DNA of 64,000 nucleotides, taken from NCBI RefSeq assembly GCF_021502575.1, contig NZ_JAKFGN010000001.1, forward strand, positions 2,294,001 through 2,358,000. The letters are read 5' to 3'. The notes under the pieces were generated by a model that was not told the origin of the DNA, did no database searches, and saw only the letters and a list, made by a program, of their open reading frames with translations. Source of the DNA: Bradyrhizobium sp. G127 (GTDB taxonomy: Bacteria > Pseudomonadota > Alphaproteobacteria > Rhizobiales > Xanthobacteraceae). The translations under genes and the position numbers were made by a program. Shown here piece by piece: positions 53,651-63,105 of this stretch (the stretch's first letter is position 1; every line of letters begins with the position of its first letter).

Positions 53651-54661
53651 GTGGATGCTTCGCTCGCTTTCCCAATCCTGGTCGGATTGATCGCCGTCGC
53701 GCTGCTGTTCGATTTTCTCAACGGATTGCACGACGCCGCCAATTCCATCGCCACGATCGTGTCGACCCGCGTGCTGCGGCCGCAATACGCTGTGGCGTGG
53801 GCAGCGTTCTTCAACTTTATCGCCTTCGCAGTGTTCGGCCTTCATGTCGCGCAGACGATCGGCACAGGCATCATCCATCCCGAAGTTATCGATGCGCAGG
53901 TGATTTTTGCTGCACTGATCGGCGCGATCGTCTGGAACCTGGTGACCTGGGCGCTGGGCTTGCCGTCCAGCAGTTCGCACGCGCTGATCGGCGGATTGCT
54001 TGGGGCGGGAATCGCCAAGGCGGGGCTTTCCGTCGCGGCATGGAGCGGCCTGTCGAAAACGCTGCTCGCCATCGTGCTGTCGCCGCTGGTGGGTTTTTTG
54101 CTGGCGCTGGCCCTGACAGCGATTGTGTCGTGGGCATCCGTGCGCTCGACGCCGTTCGCGGTCGATCGCGCATTCCGCATTTTGCAGTTTGCATCGGCCT
54201 CGCTTTATTCGCTGGGGCACGGCGGCAACGACGCGCAGAAGACGATGGGCATCATCGCCGTGCTGCTCTATTCGCAGGGTTATCTGGGAGGTGAATTCAG
54301 CGTGCCATTCTGGGTGGTGCTGTCATGTCAGGCGGCGATGGCGCTCGGCACCCTGATGGGCGGCTGGCGTATTGTGCGCACCATGGGCCTGCGCATTACC
54401 AAGCTCACGCCGATGCAGGGCTTCTGCGCCGAAACGGGTGGGGCGGCGACACTGTTCATGGCAACATGGCTCGGCGTGCCGGTGTCCACCACGCACACCA
54501 TCACCGGCGCGATCGTTGGCGTCGGCGCGGCCCGCCGGGTTTCGGCGGTGCGCTGGAATGTGGCCGGCTCCATCGTGTGGGCGTGGATTTTCACGATCCC
54601 CGCAGCCGCGCTGGTTGCCGCGGCGACCTATTTTGCCGTGACGCTGGCGGGATGGCGCTAG
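53651..54661 (+). CDS. pit: Low-affinity inorganic phosphate transporter (Pit)
   Basis: The 336-residue inner-membrane Pi:proton or metal-phosphate symporter has two inverted signature motifs, FLNGLHDAANSIATIV near residue 20 and GGNDAQKTMGII near 195, and about ten helices. It starts with GTG. It is convergent with the sugE gene, with nine bases between stops. Confidence 0.93.
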   Translation: MDASLAFPILVGLIAVALLFDFLNGLHDAANSIATIVSTRVLRPQYAVAWAAFFNFIAFAVFGLHVAQTIGTGIIHPEVIDAQVIFAALIGAIVWNLVTWALGLPSSSSHALIGGLLGAGIAKAGLSVAAWSGLSKTLLAIVLSPLVGFLLALALTAIVSWASVRSTPFAVDRAFRILQFASASLYSLGHGGNDAQKTMGIIAVLLYSQGYLGGEFSVPFWVVLSCQAAMALGTLMGGWRIVRTMGLRITKLTPMQGFCAETGGAATLFMATWLGVPVSTTHTITGAIVGVGAARRVSAVRWNVAGSIVWAWIFTIPAAALVAAATYFAVTLAGWR

Positions 54662-54670
54662 CCCCGAAAG

Positions 54671-54985
54671 CTAGGCCACGACCTTGAGGCCGATGATCCC
54701 GGCGACGATCAGTCCGATACAGGCGAGCCGCAAGGCCGTTGCCGGTTCGCCCAGCAGCCAGATGCCGAGCAGGGCGGTTCCCACCGTGCCGATGCCAGTC
54801 CATACCGCATAGGCTGTCCCGACCGGAAGCGTCTTCAGGGAGAGCCCGAGCAATACGACGCTGCCGAACATGCTGATGAGGGTCAGAACCGACGGCGTTA
54901 GCCGCGTGAATCCGTCGGTATATTTGAGGCCGATAGCCCAGCCGATTTCCATCAAGCCCGCAATGAACAGTATGGTCCATGCCAT
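54671..54985 (-). CDS. sugE: SMR-family guanidinium exporter (SugE/Gdx)
   Basis: The 104-residue four-helix protein carries the essential Glu13 in [20 protein letters not shown], the sequence class of Gdx/SugE guanidinium exporters rather than EmrE-type multidrug pumps. A guanidine-II riboswitch directly upstream supports that substrate. GGAGG lies nine bases before ATG 54985; an ATG at 54994 is less well placed. Confidence 0.93.
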   Translation of the reverse strand: MAWTILFIAGLMEIGWAIGLKYTDGFTRLTPSVLTLISMFGSVVLLGLSLKTLPVGTAYAVWTGIGTVGTALLGIWLLGEPATALRLACIGLIVAGIIGLKVVA

Positions 54986-54994
54986 AGCTGACAA

Positions 54995-55048
54995 CCTCCG
55001 ATGCGGGGTCGTCCCCGCGGATATGTGGGTGAATCGAGGCCGTCCTCG
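54995..55048 (-). promoter_or_regulatory. Guanidine-II (mini-ykkC) riboswitch
   Basis: On the minus strand two hairpins carry the diagnostic ACGR tetraloops: CGAGG-ACGG-CCTCG (55048-55035) and GCGGGG-ACGA-CCCCGC (55018-55003), joined by 16 bases. The second hairpin ends three bases before the GGAGG (54999-54995) of the sugE gene. In this class guanidinium binding joins the two loops and frees the ribosome site, switching on the exporter. Confidence 0.92.
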
Positions 55049-55145
55049 CCGTGCAAATATGCTTCAGCCTCCTGAAAGATGCAAGTGCATGGAGTTTTGA
55101 ATCTCCCTTGATCCTGCCGCGTTTCCCTGCCACACGCTCGCCATC

Positions 55146-56765
55146 ATGTCCGACACCGCCATCGCCGCTGACTCGTCTCAGATCACGCCGCTTGCCGAAG
55201 AAGTGGCGCGCCGGCGCACGTTCGCGATTATCTCGCATCCTGACGCCGGCAAGACCACGCTGACCGAGAAGCTGCTGCTGTTCGGCGGCGCGATCAATCT
55301 CGCGGGGCAGGTGAAGGCCAAAGGCGAGCGGCGTAACACGCGCTCGGACTGGATGAAGATCGAACGCGAACGCGGCATTTCCGTCGTCACCTCGGTGATG
55401 ACCTTCGAGTTTCAGAATCTGGTGTTCAACCTGCTCGACACGCCGGGCCACGAAGACTTCTCGGAAGACACCTACCGCACGCTGACCGCGGTCGATTCCG
55501 CCGTCATGGTCATCGATGCTGCGAAAGGCATCGAAGCGCGAACGCTGAAGTTGATCGAGGTGTGCCGTCTGCGTGACATCCCGATTATCACTTTCGTCAA
55601 CAAGATGGACCGCGAGAGCCGCGACGTGTTCGATCTGCTGGATGAGATCGAGAAGACGCTGGCGCTCGATACCACGCCGATCAACTGGCCGGTCGGTCGC
55701 GGTCGCGATTTCATGGGCACCTATGACATCGAAACCGGGGGCATTCGCCTGCTGGAGGGCGGAGGCGCCAAGACCGGGGCTGCGGAGAAAATCGAGATCT
55801 CCGATTTGGCCGGCCGCAACGCCAATCTCGATGCGGGCGAGATCGCCGACGAACTTGAACTGGTGAAGGAAGCCTCGAAGCCGTTCGACCTGCAGTCGTT
55901 CCGCGAGGGCCATCTGACGCCGGTCTATTTCGGCAGCGCGCTGCGCAATTTCGGCGTCGGCGATCTGCTGGAGGGTCTGGGCCGTTTCGCGCCGTCGCCG
56001 CGCGCGCAGGAGGCTGACAAGCGCAAGGTCGAAGCCGACGATCCAAAGATGAGCGCGTTCGTCTTCAAGATCCAGGCCAACATGGACCCCAACCACCGCG
56101 ACCGCATCGCGTTCGCGCGGCTGTGTTCGGGCAAGCTGACGCGTGGCATGAAGGTCAAGCTGGTACGTACCGGCAAGAACATGAGCCTCACGTCGCCGCA
56201 GTTCTTCTTCGCGCAGGATCGCGCCATCGCCGACGAAGCCTATGCCGGCGACGTGGTCGGCATTCCCAACCACGGCACGCTGCGGATCGGCGACACGCTG
56301 ACCGAGGGCGAGGATATCAATTTCGTCGGCGTGCCCAGCTTCGCGCCGGAAATCCTGCGCCGTGTGCGCCTCACCGACGCGATGAAGGCCAAGAAGCTGA
56401 AGGAGGCCTTGCAGCAGATGTCGGAGGAGGGCGTCGTGCAGGTGTTCCGCCCGCGCGACGGCGCGCCTGCGCTGGTCGGCGTGGTCGGTTCGCTGCAGCT
56501 TGACGTGCTCAAGGCGCGGCTCGATGCGGAGTATTCCCTGCCGGTGGATTTCGAGATCAGCGAATTCCAGCTCGCCCGCTGGATATCGTCGGAGGATCGC
56601 AAGAAGCTCGAGGCATTCATCTCCGCCAATGGCTCCGGCGTGGCCGACGACGTCGATGGCGATCCGGTGTTTCTGGCCAAGAACCAGTTCTATCTCGACT
56701 ACACCCGCGAGCGCGCGGAAGGCATCGTGTTCTCGAGCATCAAGGATGTGAAGAAGAGGGCGTAA
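55146..56765 (+). CDS. prfC: Peptide chain release factor 3
   Basis: The 539-residue GTPase recycles RF1 and RF2 from the ribosome. G motifs: SHPDAGKTT (G1), DTPGHEDF (G3), NKMDRE (G4). The RF3-specific start EVARRRTFAIISHP and the middle domain ending near the VEADDPKMSAFVFK segment are present, as is a full-length C-terminal domain (VFLAKNQFYLDYTRER). A long antisense frame over this gene is a shadow. Confidence 0.96.
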   Translation: MSDTAIAADSSQITPLAEEVARRRTFAIISHPDAGKTTLTEKLLLFGGAINLAGQVKAKGERRNTRSDWMKIERERGISVVTSVMTFEFQNLVFNLLDTPGHEDFSEDTYRTLTAVDSAVMVIDAAKGIEARTLKLIEVCRLRDIPIITFVNKMDRESRDVFDLLDEIEKTLALDTTPINWPVGRGRDFMGTYDIETGGIRLLEGGGAKTGAAEKIEISDLAGRNANLDAGEIADELELVKEASKPFDLQSFREGHLTPVYFGSALRNFGVGDLLEGLGRFAPSPRAQEADKRKVEADDPKMSAFVFKIQANMDPNHRDRIAFARLCSGKLTRGMKVKLVRTGKNMSLTSPQFFFAQDRAIADEAYAGDVVGIPNHGTLRIGDTLTEGEDINFVGVPSFAPEILRRVRLTDAMKAKKLKEALQQMSEEGVVQVFRPRDGAPALVGVVGSLQLDVLKARLDAEYSLPVDFEISEFQLARWISSEDRKKLEAFISANGSGVADDVDGDPVFLAKNQFYLDYTRERAEGIVFSSIKDVKKRA

Positions 56766-57868
56766 GAGCGCGAGCGTTTGCGTCAATTGCTCCACGTCGT
56801 CCCCGCGCAGGCGGGGCCGGCGAGACCGGACCCGTTGGCGGGGACAACATCGTGCATACAACTCGCCCAACCATAGTTCGTCATGGCCGGGCTTGACCCG
56901 GCCATCCATCTTTTTGAGAAATGCTTTTTGCGAAGATGATGGATTACGGGGTCAAGCCCGGTGATGACGATCGCGGGTGTTGAAGCGTCCCGCACCATTC
57001 CGAATTCCCGATTCAATTATCAAACAGCCACGTCCATTCACGCATACGCATTCGTTCCCGCGCGTCGCGCGAGTTGCGTTTTTTAGTTTCACCCCTCGAA
57101 AACACGAGGGGGATGGAGCGCCGTAAGGCGCAAATCTGGTGTTTCGCTGCCGGCATCCGTTTGCGAGACGAATGGTTGTCCGGAAGCGCGTCGCCTCACG
57201 GCGCTCCATTGCGGCGATTTTGGGCGAGGGGACCGCACTTCCGGGTCAGGACGGGCGCGGCGCGCCTTGATCCGGCGGGATTTCCCCGCCTTCATCCTGT
57301 CCTCGTCCAGCCGCGAACGGCAGAGCCACGTAGTTGGCCCGGACGGTGACCCCAGCCTCCCGGACGTGGTGTTTGCGAAACACACGCGCAGGCGCCGCAT
57401 CCTGCTCCGCTTAACGAACGCCCTCGAGAAGCGCCCCTCACGAACAGGACGCTTCGAACTTAAGAGAGGTTTGAAGGGCGGGGATTCGTATCCCCATCAC
57501 AAAATGTTTCGGCTCGTCGTCATTCCGGGGCGCGAGCGCCTTCGCGAGCGAGCCCGAATGACGCGTATTGCGGATGTCCCAGGTGCGACGCAGCGTGCAG
57601 CGCTGTCTCGCAGAACCGGGACCGTCACGGATCGGAACGCGCAACAGCCCCGGCTCGGCAGCGCACCACTGGCGCGATGCGCTGCGTCCGGGCACGGACC
57701 AGTGCGCTGGTGTTAATCCCGGATTGCGTCGCGCTCATCCGGGCTACGCTTGCTTTTCCACGTCATCCCCCGCGAAACGGGAACAACATCGAAGCTGACA
57801 ATCTCGCGTTTGAACCTGCATACTCCGGCATGCAACCAATATTGCAGGCTGGCGAACGGGACAGGGGC
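56766..57868. repeat. Repeat-rich intergenic region of about 1.1 kb
   Basis: No convincing gene. The region is a patchwork of palindromic units: a REP-like element at 56879-56969, a small hairpin CCCCTCG/CGAGGGG at 57092-57111, an inverted repeat (17 of 18 positions) with arms 57113-57130 and 57192-57209, a GTCATTC...GAATGAC unit at 57518-57563, and further CG-rich dyads to about 57760. Such mosaics are usual in Bradyrhizobium-group intergenic DNA and produce many spurious ORFs. Confidence 0.7.
56879..56969. repeat. REP-like palindromic element, copy 1
   Basis: The ends are inverted: CGTCATGGCCGGGCTTGACC on the left, and a right end containing GGTCAAGCCCGGTGATGACG. The same design occurs at 58683-58769. 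Inner sequence reads ATCCATC...GATGGAT. Confidence 0.75.
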
Positions 57869-58144
57869 ATGAGCGATCAAAGACAGACGACATCTCAACA
57901 GCGGGATACGCCTGAACAGCGGCAACGCGTTGCGTCACTTCTGTTTAAGCTCTCGCCACTGATGTTCATTCTTTGCTACGTGCTCGCGGCCGTACAGGGC
58001 GCGCAATGGCAACATTCGCTGCTGATTGCGGTAGTGGGCACGGCCATGTGTCTTGGCTGGGCTGGGCTTTACAAACTGCGCGGATCGAAATCGACCGGCG
58101 ATCTCGTCTGGGTCAACATCCTCCTGCGGTTTTTCTCGCGCTAA
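57869..58144 (+). CDS. Small two-helix membrane protein
   Basis: The 91-residue protein has a polar Gln-rich N terminus (1-22) and two hydrophobic segments near 26-44 and 49-66, then a short basic tail. The start ATG 57869 has a purine-rich site (ACAGGGG) just upstream. I do not recognise a family. Confidence 0.55.
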   Translation: MSDQRQTTSQQRDTPEQRQRVASLLFKLSPLMFILCYVLAAVQGAQWQHSLLIAVVGTAMCLGWAGLYKLRGSKSTGDLVWVNILLRFFSR

Positions 58145-58168
58145 ATCAGAGCCGCGGAAAAAATCTCT

Positions 58169-58624
58169 TCAGCGCCGGCGCGCTTCGACATTCCTCTTGA
58201 TATTTGCCAACCCCACCGCAGCTTCCGCGTCCATCGCCGCGATCTGCTCATCCGTTGGCAGCTTCTTGCGGGCCGGATTGCGCAGGGTCCGGGTGAACGT
58301 GGTGTGGCCGTCCTTTTCCTCGCAGGTGTACTGCACCACGATCGGGCCGATGAAGTCGGTCTCGGCCTGCACGATCCAGAGCTTCGGGCTAATGCACGAG
58401 CGCACGATCCAGTTCAGCGACACTTCACCGGAGCGGATGTGCCATTTCTCGTGAAACAGTTCGCCGGTGTCGAGCGGGCGGTTTTCACTATCAATATGGT
58501 GTGACGCCGCCAGCCATTCCGGCCAGGATTGCGGATTGGTCACGTAATCGAACACGGCCCTGGCGGGTGCGTCGATGACGATATCGTGGCTGCGCTCGAA
58601 GGCGACGGTGACAGGAGCGTTCAT
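58169..58624 (-). CDS. SRPBCC/START-like protein
   Basis: The 151-residue protein has the polyketide cyclase/START-like fold: start VIDAPARAVFDYVTNPQSWPEWLAASH, a central WHIRSGEVSLNWIV strand region and a C-terminal long helix. It probably binds a hydrophobic ligand; no enzymatic role can be read from sequence. I chose ATG 58624. Confidence 0.82.
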   Translation of the reverse strand: MNAPVTVAFERSHDIVIDAPARAVFDYVTNPQSWPEWLAASHHIDSENRPLDTGELFHEKWHIRSGEVSLNWIVRSCISPKLWIVQAETDFIGPIVVQYTCEEKDGHTTFTRTLRNPARKKLPTDEQIAAMDAEAAVGLANIKRNVEARRR

Positions 58625-58682
58625 GGCGTTCTTCCTTCCCGGCTTTTCTTGTTTGGGCTGTGACGTCACGTCGCCTTCAGGT

Positions 58683-58769
58683 TGTCATTGCCGGGCTTGA
58701 CCCGGCAATCCATCTTCACGATGCATTTTCCAAGGAGATGGATACGCGGGTCAAGCCCGCGTATGACGT
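58683..58769. repeat. REP-like palindromic element, copy 2
   Basis: TGTCATTGCCGGGCTTGACC at the left and its near inverse GGTCAAGCCCGCGTATGACG region at the right, with ATCCATC/GATGGAT inside. It is the same family as 56879-56969 and sits between two minus-strand genes. Confidence 0.75.
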
Positions 58770-58796
58770 TCAAAGGTTGCGGTGAATTCGAGCCTG

Positions 58797-59771
58797 TCAG
58801 TTGATCCTGATGTCGCCGCGCTTGATGACATCGGACCACAGCCGGATCTCGGCGTCCATCCGCGCGCGCAGAGCTGCGGGTGTCGACGGCGTCGGCTCGA
58901 TCATCTGGGTTTCGAGCCGCTCGCGCACGCTTGGTTTGGCAAGGATGTCGTTCACCTCGTCATTGATCTGCGCGATGATCGCCGGCGGCGTCCCGGCGGG
59001 CGCGATCAGCGCATTCCATGCGTCGGATTCGACGTCGATGCCGCTTTCCTTCAGCGTCGGCACGTTCGGCAGGAAGCGCGAGCGCTGCGCGGTCGCAACC
59101 GCAAGGATTTTCACCTGACCGCCCGCGAGTTGCGGTGTCACCGCAATTGCGGGAAGGCATGCGGCCTGCACGTCGCCGCGGATCAAGCCGGTGACCGCCT
59201 GCGGCGAGCCGCTATAGGGAATATGCACCATGCTGGCGCCCGCGCGCTGCGCGATAGCCTCCATGGTCAGATGTGACAATGAACCTGCGCCGATCGAACC
59301 GAAGGCGAGTTTCGCGCCATCGCGCTTCAGCGCGGCGATGAATTCGGCGACGGTATTGATGTTCAGGCTCGCGGGCACCGCCAGCACGCTCGGCAGCGAG
59401 GTCAGCATGGTGACCGGGGCAATGTCCTTTGCCGGATCGTAGGGCAGTTTGGAGAACAGCAGTGTGTTGATGGCGAGCGGGCCGCCGAGGCTGATGCCGA
59501 GGGTTGCACCATCGGGCGCGGCCTTGGCGACGGCGTCGGTCCCGATATTGCCGCCCGCGCCGGGCTTGTTTTCGATAATGAAACTTGCGCCGGGATGGCG
59601 TGCCTGCAGCTCGTCGGCAACGATCCGGCCCACTAGGTCCGGCGTCGAACCTGGCGCATAAGGAACCACGATTTTCACGATTTTCGGCGGCCATGGCGGC
59701 TCGGCCGCGTGGGCATTCGAGGTGGATGCTGCGAGAGCCAGCGCGAGCGCGGCGATTGCAAGAGATTTCAT
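58797..59771 (-). CDS. Bug/TctC-family periplasmic binding protein
   Basis: The 324-residue protein has a signal sequence ending AHA (residue 22) and the Bug-family motifs VVPYAPGSTPDLVGRIVADEL and NKPGAGGNIGTDAVAKAAPDG. These proteins bind carboxylates for tripartite tricarboxylate transporters. No TctA or TctB gene is adjacent, as is usual for orphan Bug proteins. Confidence 0.92.
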   Translation of the reverse strand: MKSLAIAALALALAASTSNAHAAEPPWPPKIVKIVVPYAPGSTPDLVGRIVADELQARHPGASFIIENKPGAGGNIGTDAVAKAAPDGATLGISLGGPLAINTLLFSKLPYDPAKDIAPVTMLTSLPSVLAVPASLNINTVAEFIAALKRDGAKLAFGSIGAGSLSHLTMEAIAQRAGASMVHIPYSGSPQAVTGLIRGDVQAACLPAIAVTPQLAGGQVKILAVATAQRSRFLPNVPTLKESGIDVESDAWNALIAPAGTPPAIIAQINDEVNDILAKPSVRERLETQMIEPTPSTPAALRARMDAEIRLWSDVIKRGDIRIN

Positions 59772-59947
59772 GAGGCCGGGAGGAACTTCGAGCAGGGTTG
59801 CGATGCGGAACCGGCATTGCGCGCGGGGTCATAAAAATGATACCGGGGCACTGCGCAGCCGGACCCTATCAGGATCTGGCGCGCGGTGGAAACGCTTCGG
59901 AAAACGGCTGCAAGCCGTGGCCCGCCAACCGCGGGGAGAGTGGGCAG

Positions 59948-60532
59948 ATGGGCTTGTTGATCCTGATTGCCGGATTGGCGCTGTTTATTGGCGTCCATGT
60001 TCTGACGACGCTGCGCGACAAGCGCGCCGCCGTGATCGCGCGGCTCGGCGAGAACGGCTACAAGATTGTCTACGCGCTGATTTCATTCGCCGGCCTCGCG
60101 CTGATTGTGTGGGGCTTCAGCGTCTATCGCGCGACGGGCTGGATCAACGTCTGGTATCCGCCGGTCGCCATGCGGCACATTGCGCTAGCCTTGATGCTGC
60201 CCGCGGTCATCCTGGTGGTGGCGTCCTATATTCGCGGCAACATTTATCTGAAGCTGAAACACCCGATGCTGACCGGCGTAAAGCTGTGGGCGTTGCTGCA
60301 TCTGCTGGCGAATGGCGATCTCGGTTCGATCATTCTGTTCGGTGCGTTTCTCGCATGGGCTGTCTATGACCGGATTTCGCTTAAGCGCCGCGCCGACCCC
60401 GGCGCGCCGCCGATCCCGGTCGGCGGGATTGCCAATGATGTGATCGCGGTCGCGGTTGGCGTCGTGGTCTATGCCGCGCTGGCGTTCGCATTCCATCCTC
60501 TCGTGATCGGCGTACCTGTGATTGGAGTTTAA
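59948..60532 (+). CDS. nnrU: NnrU-family membrane protein
   Basis: The 194-residue protein has about five to six membrane helices and family segments YKIVYALISFAGLALIVWGF and HPMLTGVKLWALLHLLANGD. NnrU is linked with nitric-oxide metabolism in denitrifiers, but family members are widespread. It ends three bases before panB. Confidence 0.88.
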   Translation: MGLLILIAGLALFIGVHVLTTLRDKRAAVIARLGENGYKIVYALISFAGLALIVWGFSVYRATGWINVWYPPVAMRHIALALMLPAVILVVASYIRGNIYLKLKHPMLTGVKLWALLHLLANGDLGSIILFGAFLAWAVYDRISLKRRADPGAPPIPVGGIANDVIAVAVGVVVYAALAFAFHPLVIGVPVIGV

Positions 60533-60535
60533 GTC

Positions 60536-61384
60536 ATGTCCGTGCAGACAGCGGTGAAGCGCAAGACTGCGCCCGATATTCTCAAGCGCAAGGGCGGCGA
60601 TCCGATCGTGATGCTGACGTCGTATCACGCGCATACCGCGGCGCTGGTCGATCGCTATTGCGATGTCATCCTCGTGGGCGACTCTCTCGGCAACGTGATG
60701 CACGGCTTCGAGACGACCGTGCCGGTGACGCTCGACATGATGATCCTGCAGGGTCACGCGGTGATGCGCGGCTCGAAGGAAGCTCTCGTTGTCGTGGATA
60801 TGCCGTTCGGCTCCTACGAGGCCTCGAAGGAACAGGCGTTTCATTCCGCCGCCCGCATTCTCAAAGAGACTCATTGCGGCGCGGTGAAGCTGGAGGGCGG
60901 CGTGCGCATGGCGGAGACCATCGAGTTCCTCACCACGCGCGGCATTCCGGTGATGGCGCATATCGGTCTTACGCCGCAGTCGATCAACACGCTCGGCAGC
61001 TTCAAGTCGCAGGGCAAGGATGAGGCATTGAAGCTGGCGGAGGGCGGCAATGGCGGCGGTCCGATTCAGGACGACGCGATTGCGATCGCTCAGGCCGGCG
61101 CATTCTCGGTGGTTGTCGAGGCCGTGGCCGAGCCGCTGGCCAAGCGCATCACCGAAATCATCCCGATCCCGACCATCGGCATCGGCGCGAGCAATGCCTG
61201 CGACGGGCAGGTGCTGGTGCTGGAAGACATGCTTGGGCTGTCGCCGTGGGTGCCGAAGTTCGTCAAGCGCTACGGCAATCTCGGACCGGGCATCGAGGCG
61301 GCGATCCAAGACTATGCCCGGGAAGTCCGCTCGCGCGCGTTTCCGGGTCCCGAGCACGTTTACGGCATCAAGCCGAAGGCCTGA
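60536..61384 (+). CDS. panB: 3-methyl-2-oxobutanoate hydroxymethyltransferase
   Basis: The 282-residue enzyme makes ketopantoate from ketoisovalerate and methylene-tetrahydrofolate, the first step of pantothenate synthesis. Visible motifs: [15 protein letters not shown], the metal-binding [29 protein letters not shown] and [15 protein letters not shown]. The Asn in GASNACDG replaces the usual Gly or Pro seen in many PanB. A small hairpin (61436-61452) lies downstream. Confidence 0.95.
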   Translation: MSVQTAVKRKTAPDILKRKGGDPIVMLTSYHAHTAALVDRYCDVILVGDSLGNVMHGFETTVPVTLDMMILQGHAVMRGSKEALVVVDMPFGSYEASKEQAFHSAARILKETHCGAVKLEGGVRMAETIEFLTTRGIPVMAHIGLTPQSINTLGSFKSQGKDEALKLAEGGNGGGPIQDDAIAIAQAGAFSVVVEAVAEPLAKRITEIIPIPTIGIGASNACDGQVLVLEDMLGLSPWVPKFVKRYGNLGPGIEAAIQDYAREVRSRAFPGPEHVYGIKPKA

Positions 61385-61471
61385 CGCCGATCCAGGACGT
61401 TTGAACCTGTTGCGTCGATCCAGCGACCCACCCTTGGGGCGGACTTCGCCCCGTCCCGGGACAGGTGCTGG

Positions 61472-61879
61472 ATGGAAGATTATTATTTCGACACTCGCAG
61501 ATCGCGGATGGACGCCATCAAGGCTTACATCCTGGCGAAGATCGATGATCCCAATCTGTGTCTTGCCGACATCGCGGCGCATCAGGATATTTCGTCGAGC
61601 TATGTCAGGAAACTGTTCGCGGCCCAGGGCGCGAAGTTTTCGACCTACGTTCTGGAAATCCGCCTTGAGAAAGTGTCGCGGATGCTGACCGATCCCGACC
61701 TGCGTCTTCACTCAATCAGTGCCGTTGCCCTGATGTGCGGCTTTAACGACGTCTCATATTTTAATCGCGCGTTCCGCAAACGGTATGGCTGCACGCCGTC
61801 CGATCTCCGGTCCGGGCGTCATCAGCCTCACTCCGAGGCGGAGCGATATGGGACAACGGAAACGTCGGGCCAGCCGTAA
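61472..61879 (+). CDS. Short AraC-family DNA-binding protein
   Basis: The 135-residue protein is essentially only the AraC/XylS DNA-binding module: first HTH LADIAAHQDISSSYVRKLF, second HTH HSISAVALMCGFNDVSYFNRAFRKRYGCTPSDLR. No sensor domain precedes it in frame. It may be a natural stand-alone regulator (as MarA or SoxS) or the end of a truncated gene; the upstream 87 bases show no continuation. Confidence 0.78.
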   Translation: MEDYYFDTRRSRMDAIKAYILAKIDDPNLCLADIAAHQDISSSYVRKLFAAQGAKFSTYVLEIRLEKVSRMLTDPDLRLHSISAVALMCGFNDVSYFNRAFRKRYGCTPSDLRSGRHQPHSEAERYGTTETSGQP

Positions 61880-61922
61880 AGGTGTTCTACGCGCGGTCAT
61901 GCCGGCTCAAACGGGGAGCCAG

Positions 61923-62129
61923 TTACTGAGAGCGGCTGAGTTGCTCTTCGGTCACGATCCGCTCAACATTATCGGTCTTGCTTCTGATGCGGTATCGCAG
62001 CCGTCCGTCGGCCTCGATCGGCATGCGGCCGATGATCGTGTAGACATTCGACCGGATCTTTTCGGCCCGGCCTTGCGGTCCCTGACTCTGGTGATGAACG
62101 TCTTCGTTTATCGAAAAGTTGTGGGCCAT
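61923..62129 (-). CDS. Small conserved-looking hypothetical protein
   Basis: The 68-residue protein has the coherent sequence YTIIGRMPIEADGRLRYRIRSK followed by NVERIVTEEQLS. It resembles short cytoplasmic proteins of unknown role in Hyphomicrobiales. The ATG at 62129 is preceded by a purine-rich GGAGATT. No domain is recognised. Confidence 0.65.
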   Translation of the reverse strand: MAHNFSINEDVHHQSQGPQGRAEKIRSNVYTIIGRMPIEADGRLRYRIRSKTDNVERIVTEEQLSRSQ

Positions 62130-62206
62130 GGGGAATCTCCGATCTGTGGCCTTGTAGCCACTGGGCCGGGGGTAAGCAACGAAGGTCTTTAGCCGGGAAA
62201 AACAGC

Positions 62207-62236
62207 GCCGGATCAGCGTTAACGGTCTGATCCGGC
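62207..62236. terminator. 10-bp inverted repeat upstream of two divergent genes
   Basis: GCCGGATCAG (62207-62216) and CTGATCCGGC (62227-62236) with a 10-base loop. On the minus strand it is followed by GCTGTTTTT, on the plus strand by TGGTTTT, so it could end transcripts in both directions; but it lies between divergent starts, where an operator or attenuator role is also possible. Confidence 0.4.
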
Positions 62237-62358
62237 TGGTTTTGCCTTGTCGTTGCCATACCGGTACTGTATCGCCGCCGTCACGTTGGGGAGCCGCGCC
62301 GGGCGCGGCCGATGGCGTTTTCGCAGATCTTTCAAAGCATGCCGGGCGGGACAATTAA

Positions 62359-63012
62359 GTGTCTGAAATATTTAATGAAATAGACGAAGACCTGCGGCGC
62401 GAACAGCTCAAGAAGCTGTGGGACCGTTATTCGATCTTTGTCGTGGCTGCGGCGATTCTAATCGTCGCCGCCGTCGGAGGCTGGCGCGGCTATATGTACC
62501 TCGAGGCTAAGAAGGCCGCCGAGGCCGGATCGGCCTTTGAGGCTGCCGTCACGCTGTCGGAACAGGGCAAGAGTGTCGAGGCTGAGGCCGCTTTCGCCAA
62601 GATCGCTGCCGATGGATCGAAGGGTTACCGCGGGCTGGCGCGGCTGCGCGCCGCTGCGGAGGCGGCGACCCGTGATCCGCAGGCCGCCGGTAAGCTTTAC
62701 GACGCCATTGCCGCCGATCCTGCGATGTCCGGCTCGGAGCAGGATCTCGCGCGGATTCGCGCAGGCGGCCTGCTGATGGAAACCGAGCCCTACGCCGCGA
62801 TGCGTCAGCGCCTTGAGCCCGCGACCGGCGAGGACCGCACCTACCGGCATACCGCGCGCGAACTTCTCGCGCTGTCGGCGTGGCGCGCAAACGATATAAC
62901 CGCCACCCGCCAGTGGCTGGACATGATCGGCAACGATGCGCGCACGCCTGCGAGCATGCGCAGCCGTGCCGAGGCGATGCAGGCTTTGCTGCCGCCGGCT
63001 GCGAAAAGTTAA
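62359..63012 (+). CDS. YfgM-like TPR protein (translocon ancillary subunit)
   Basis: The 217-residue protein has an N-terminal cytoplasmic helix (EDLRREQLKKLWDRYS), one membrane helix at about 26-46 and a periplasmic TPR-like helical domain. This is the YfgM/DUF2133 family, which associates with the Sec translocon. It starts with GTG. The neighbourhood with der is conserved widely in proteobacteria. Confidence 0.85.
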   Translation: MSEIFNEIDEDLRREQLKKLWDRYSIFVVAAAILIVAAVGGWRGYMYLEAKKAAEAGSAFEAAVTLSEQGKSVEAEAAFAKIAADGSKGYRGLARLRAAAEAATRDPQAAGKLYDAIAADPAMSGSEQDLARIRAGGLLMETEPYAAMRQRLEPATGEDRTYRHTARELLALSAWRANDITATRQWLDMIGNDARTPASMRSRAEAMQALLPPAAKS

Positions 63013-63105
63013 GATCGTTGGGGCACAATCTTTCCGGAAAAGCGCTGCGCTTCGGATGTCGTTCAAATCCAGGCCGGCCAGAGCCAAAGTCCAAGTGAGA
63101 TATTG

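Noticed and set aside
54591-56909. 772-residue minus-strand ORF over prfC
   Set aside because: It is antisense to an unmistakable release factor 3 gene; long antisense frames are common in high-GC DNA and this one has Arg/His-rich low-information sequence.
56783-57016. 77-residue minus-strand ORF
   Set aside because: It is the translation of a REP-like palindromic element and flanking repeats, a known source of false hypothetical proteins.
57089-57400. 103-residue minus-strand ORF in the repeat region
   Set aside because: Covers inverted repeats 57113-57209 and adjacent low-information sequence; similar frames appear wherever this repeat occurs.
60185-61711. 508-residue minus-strand ORF over nnrU and panB
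   Set aside because: Antisense to panB, whose motifs are all intact; composition is typical of a shadow frame.
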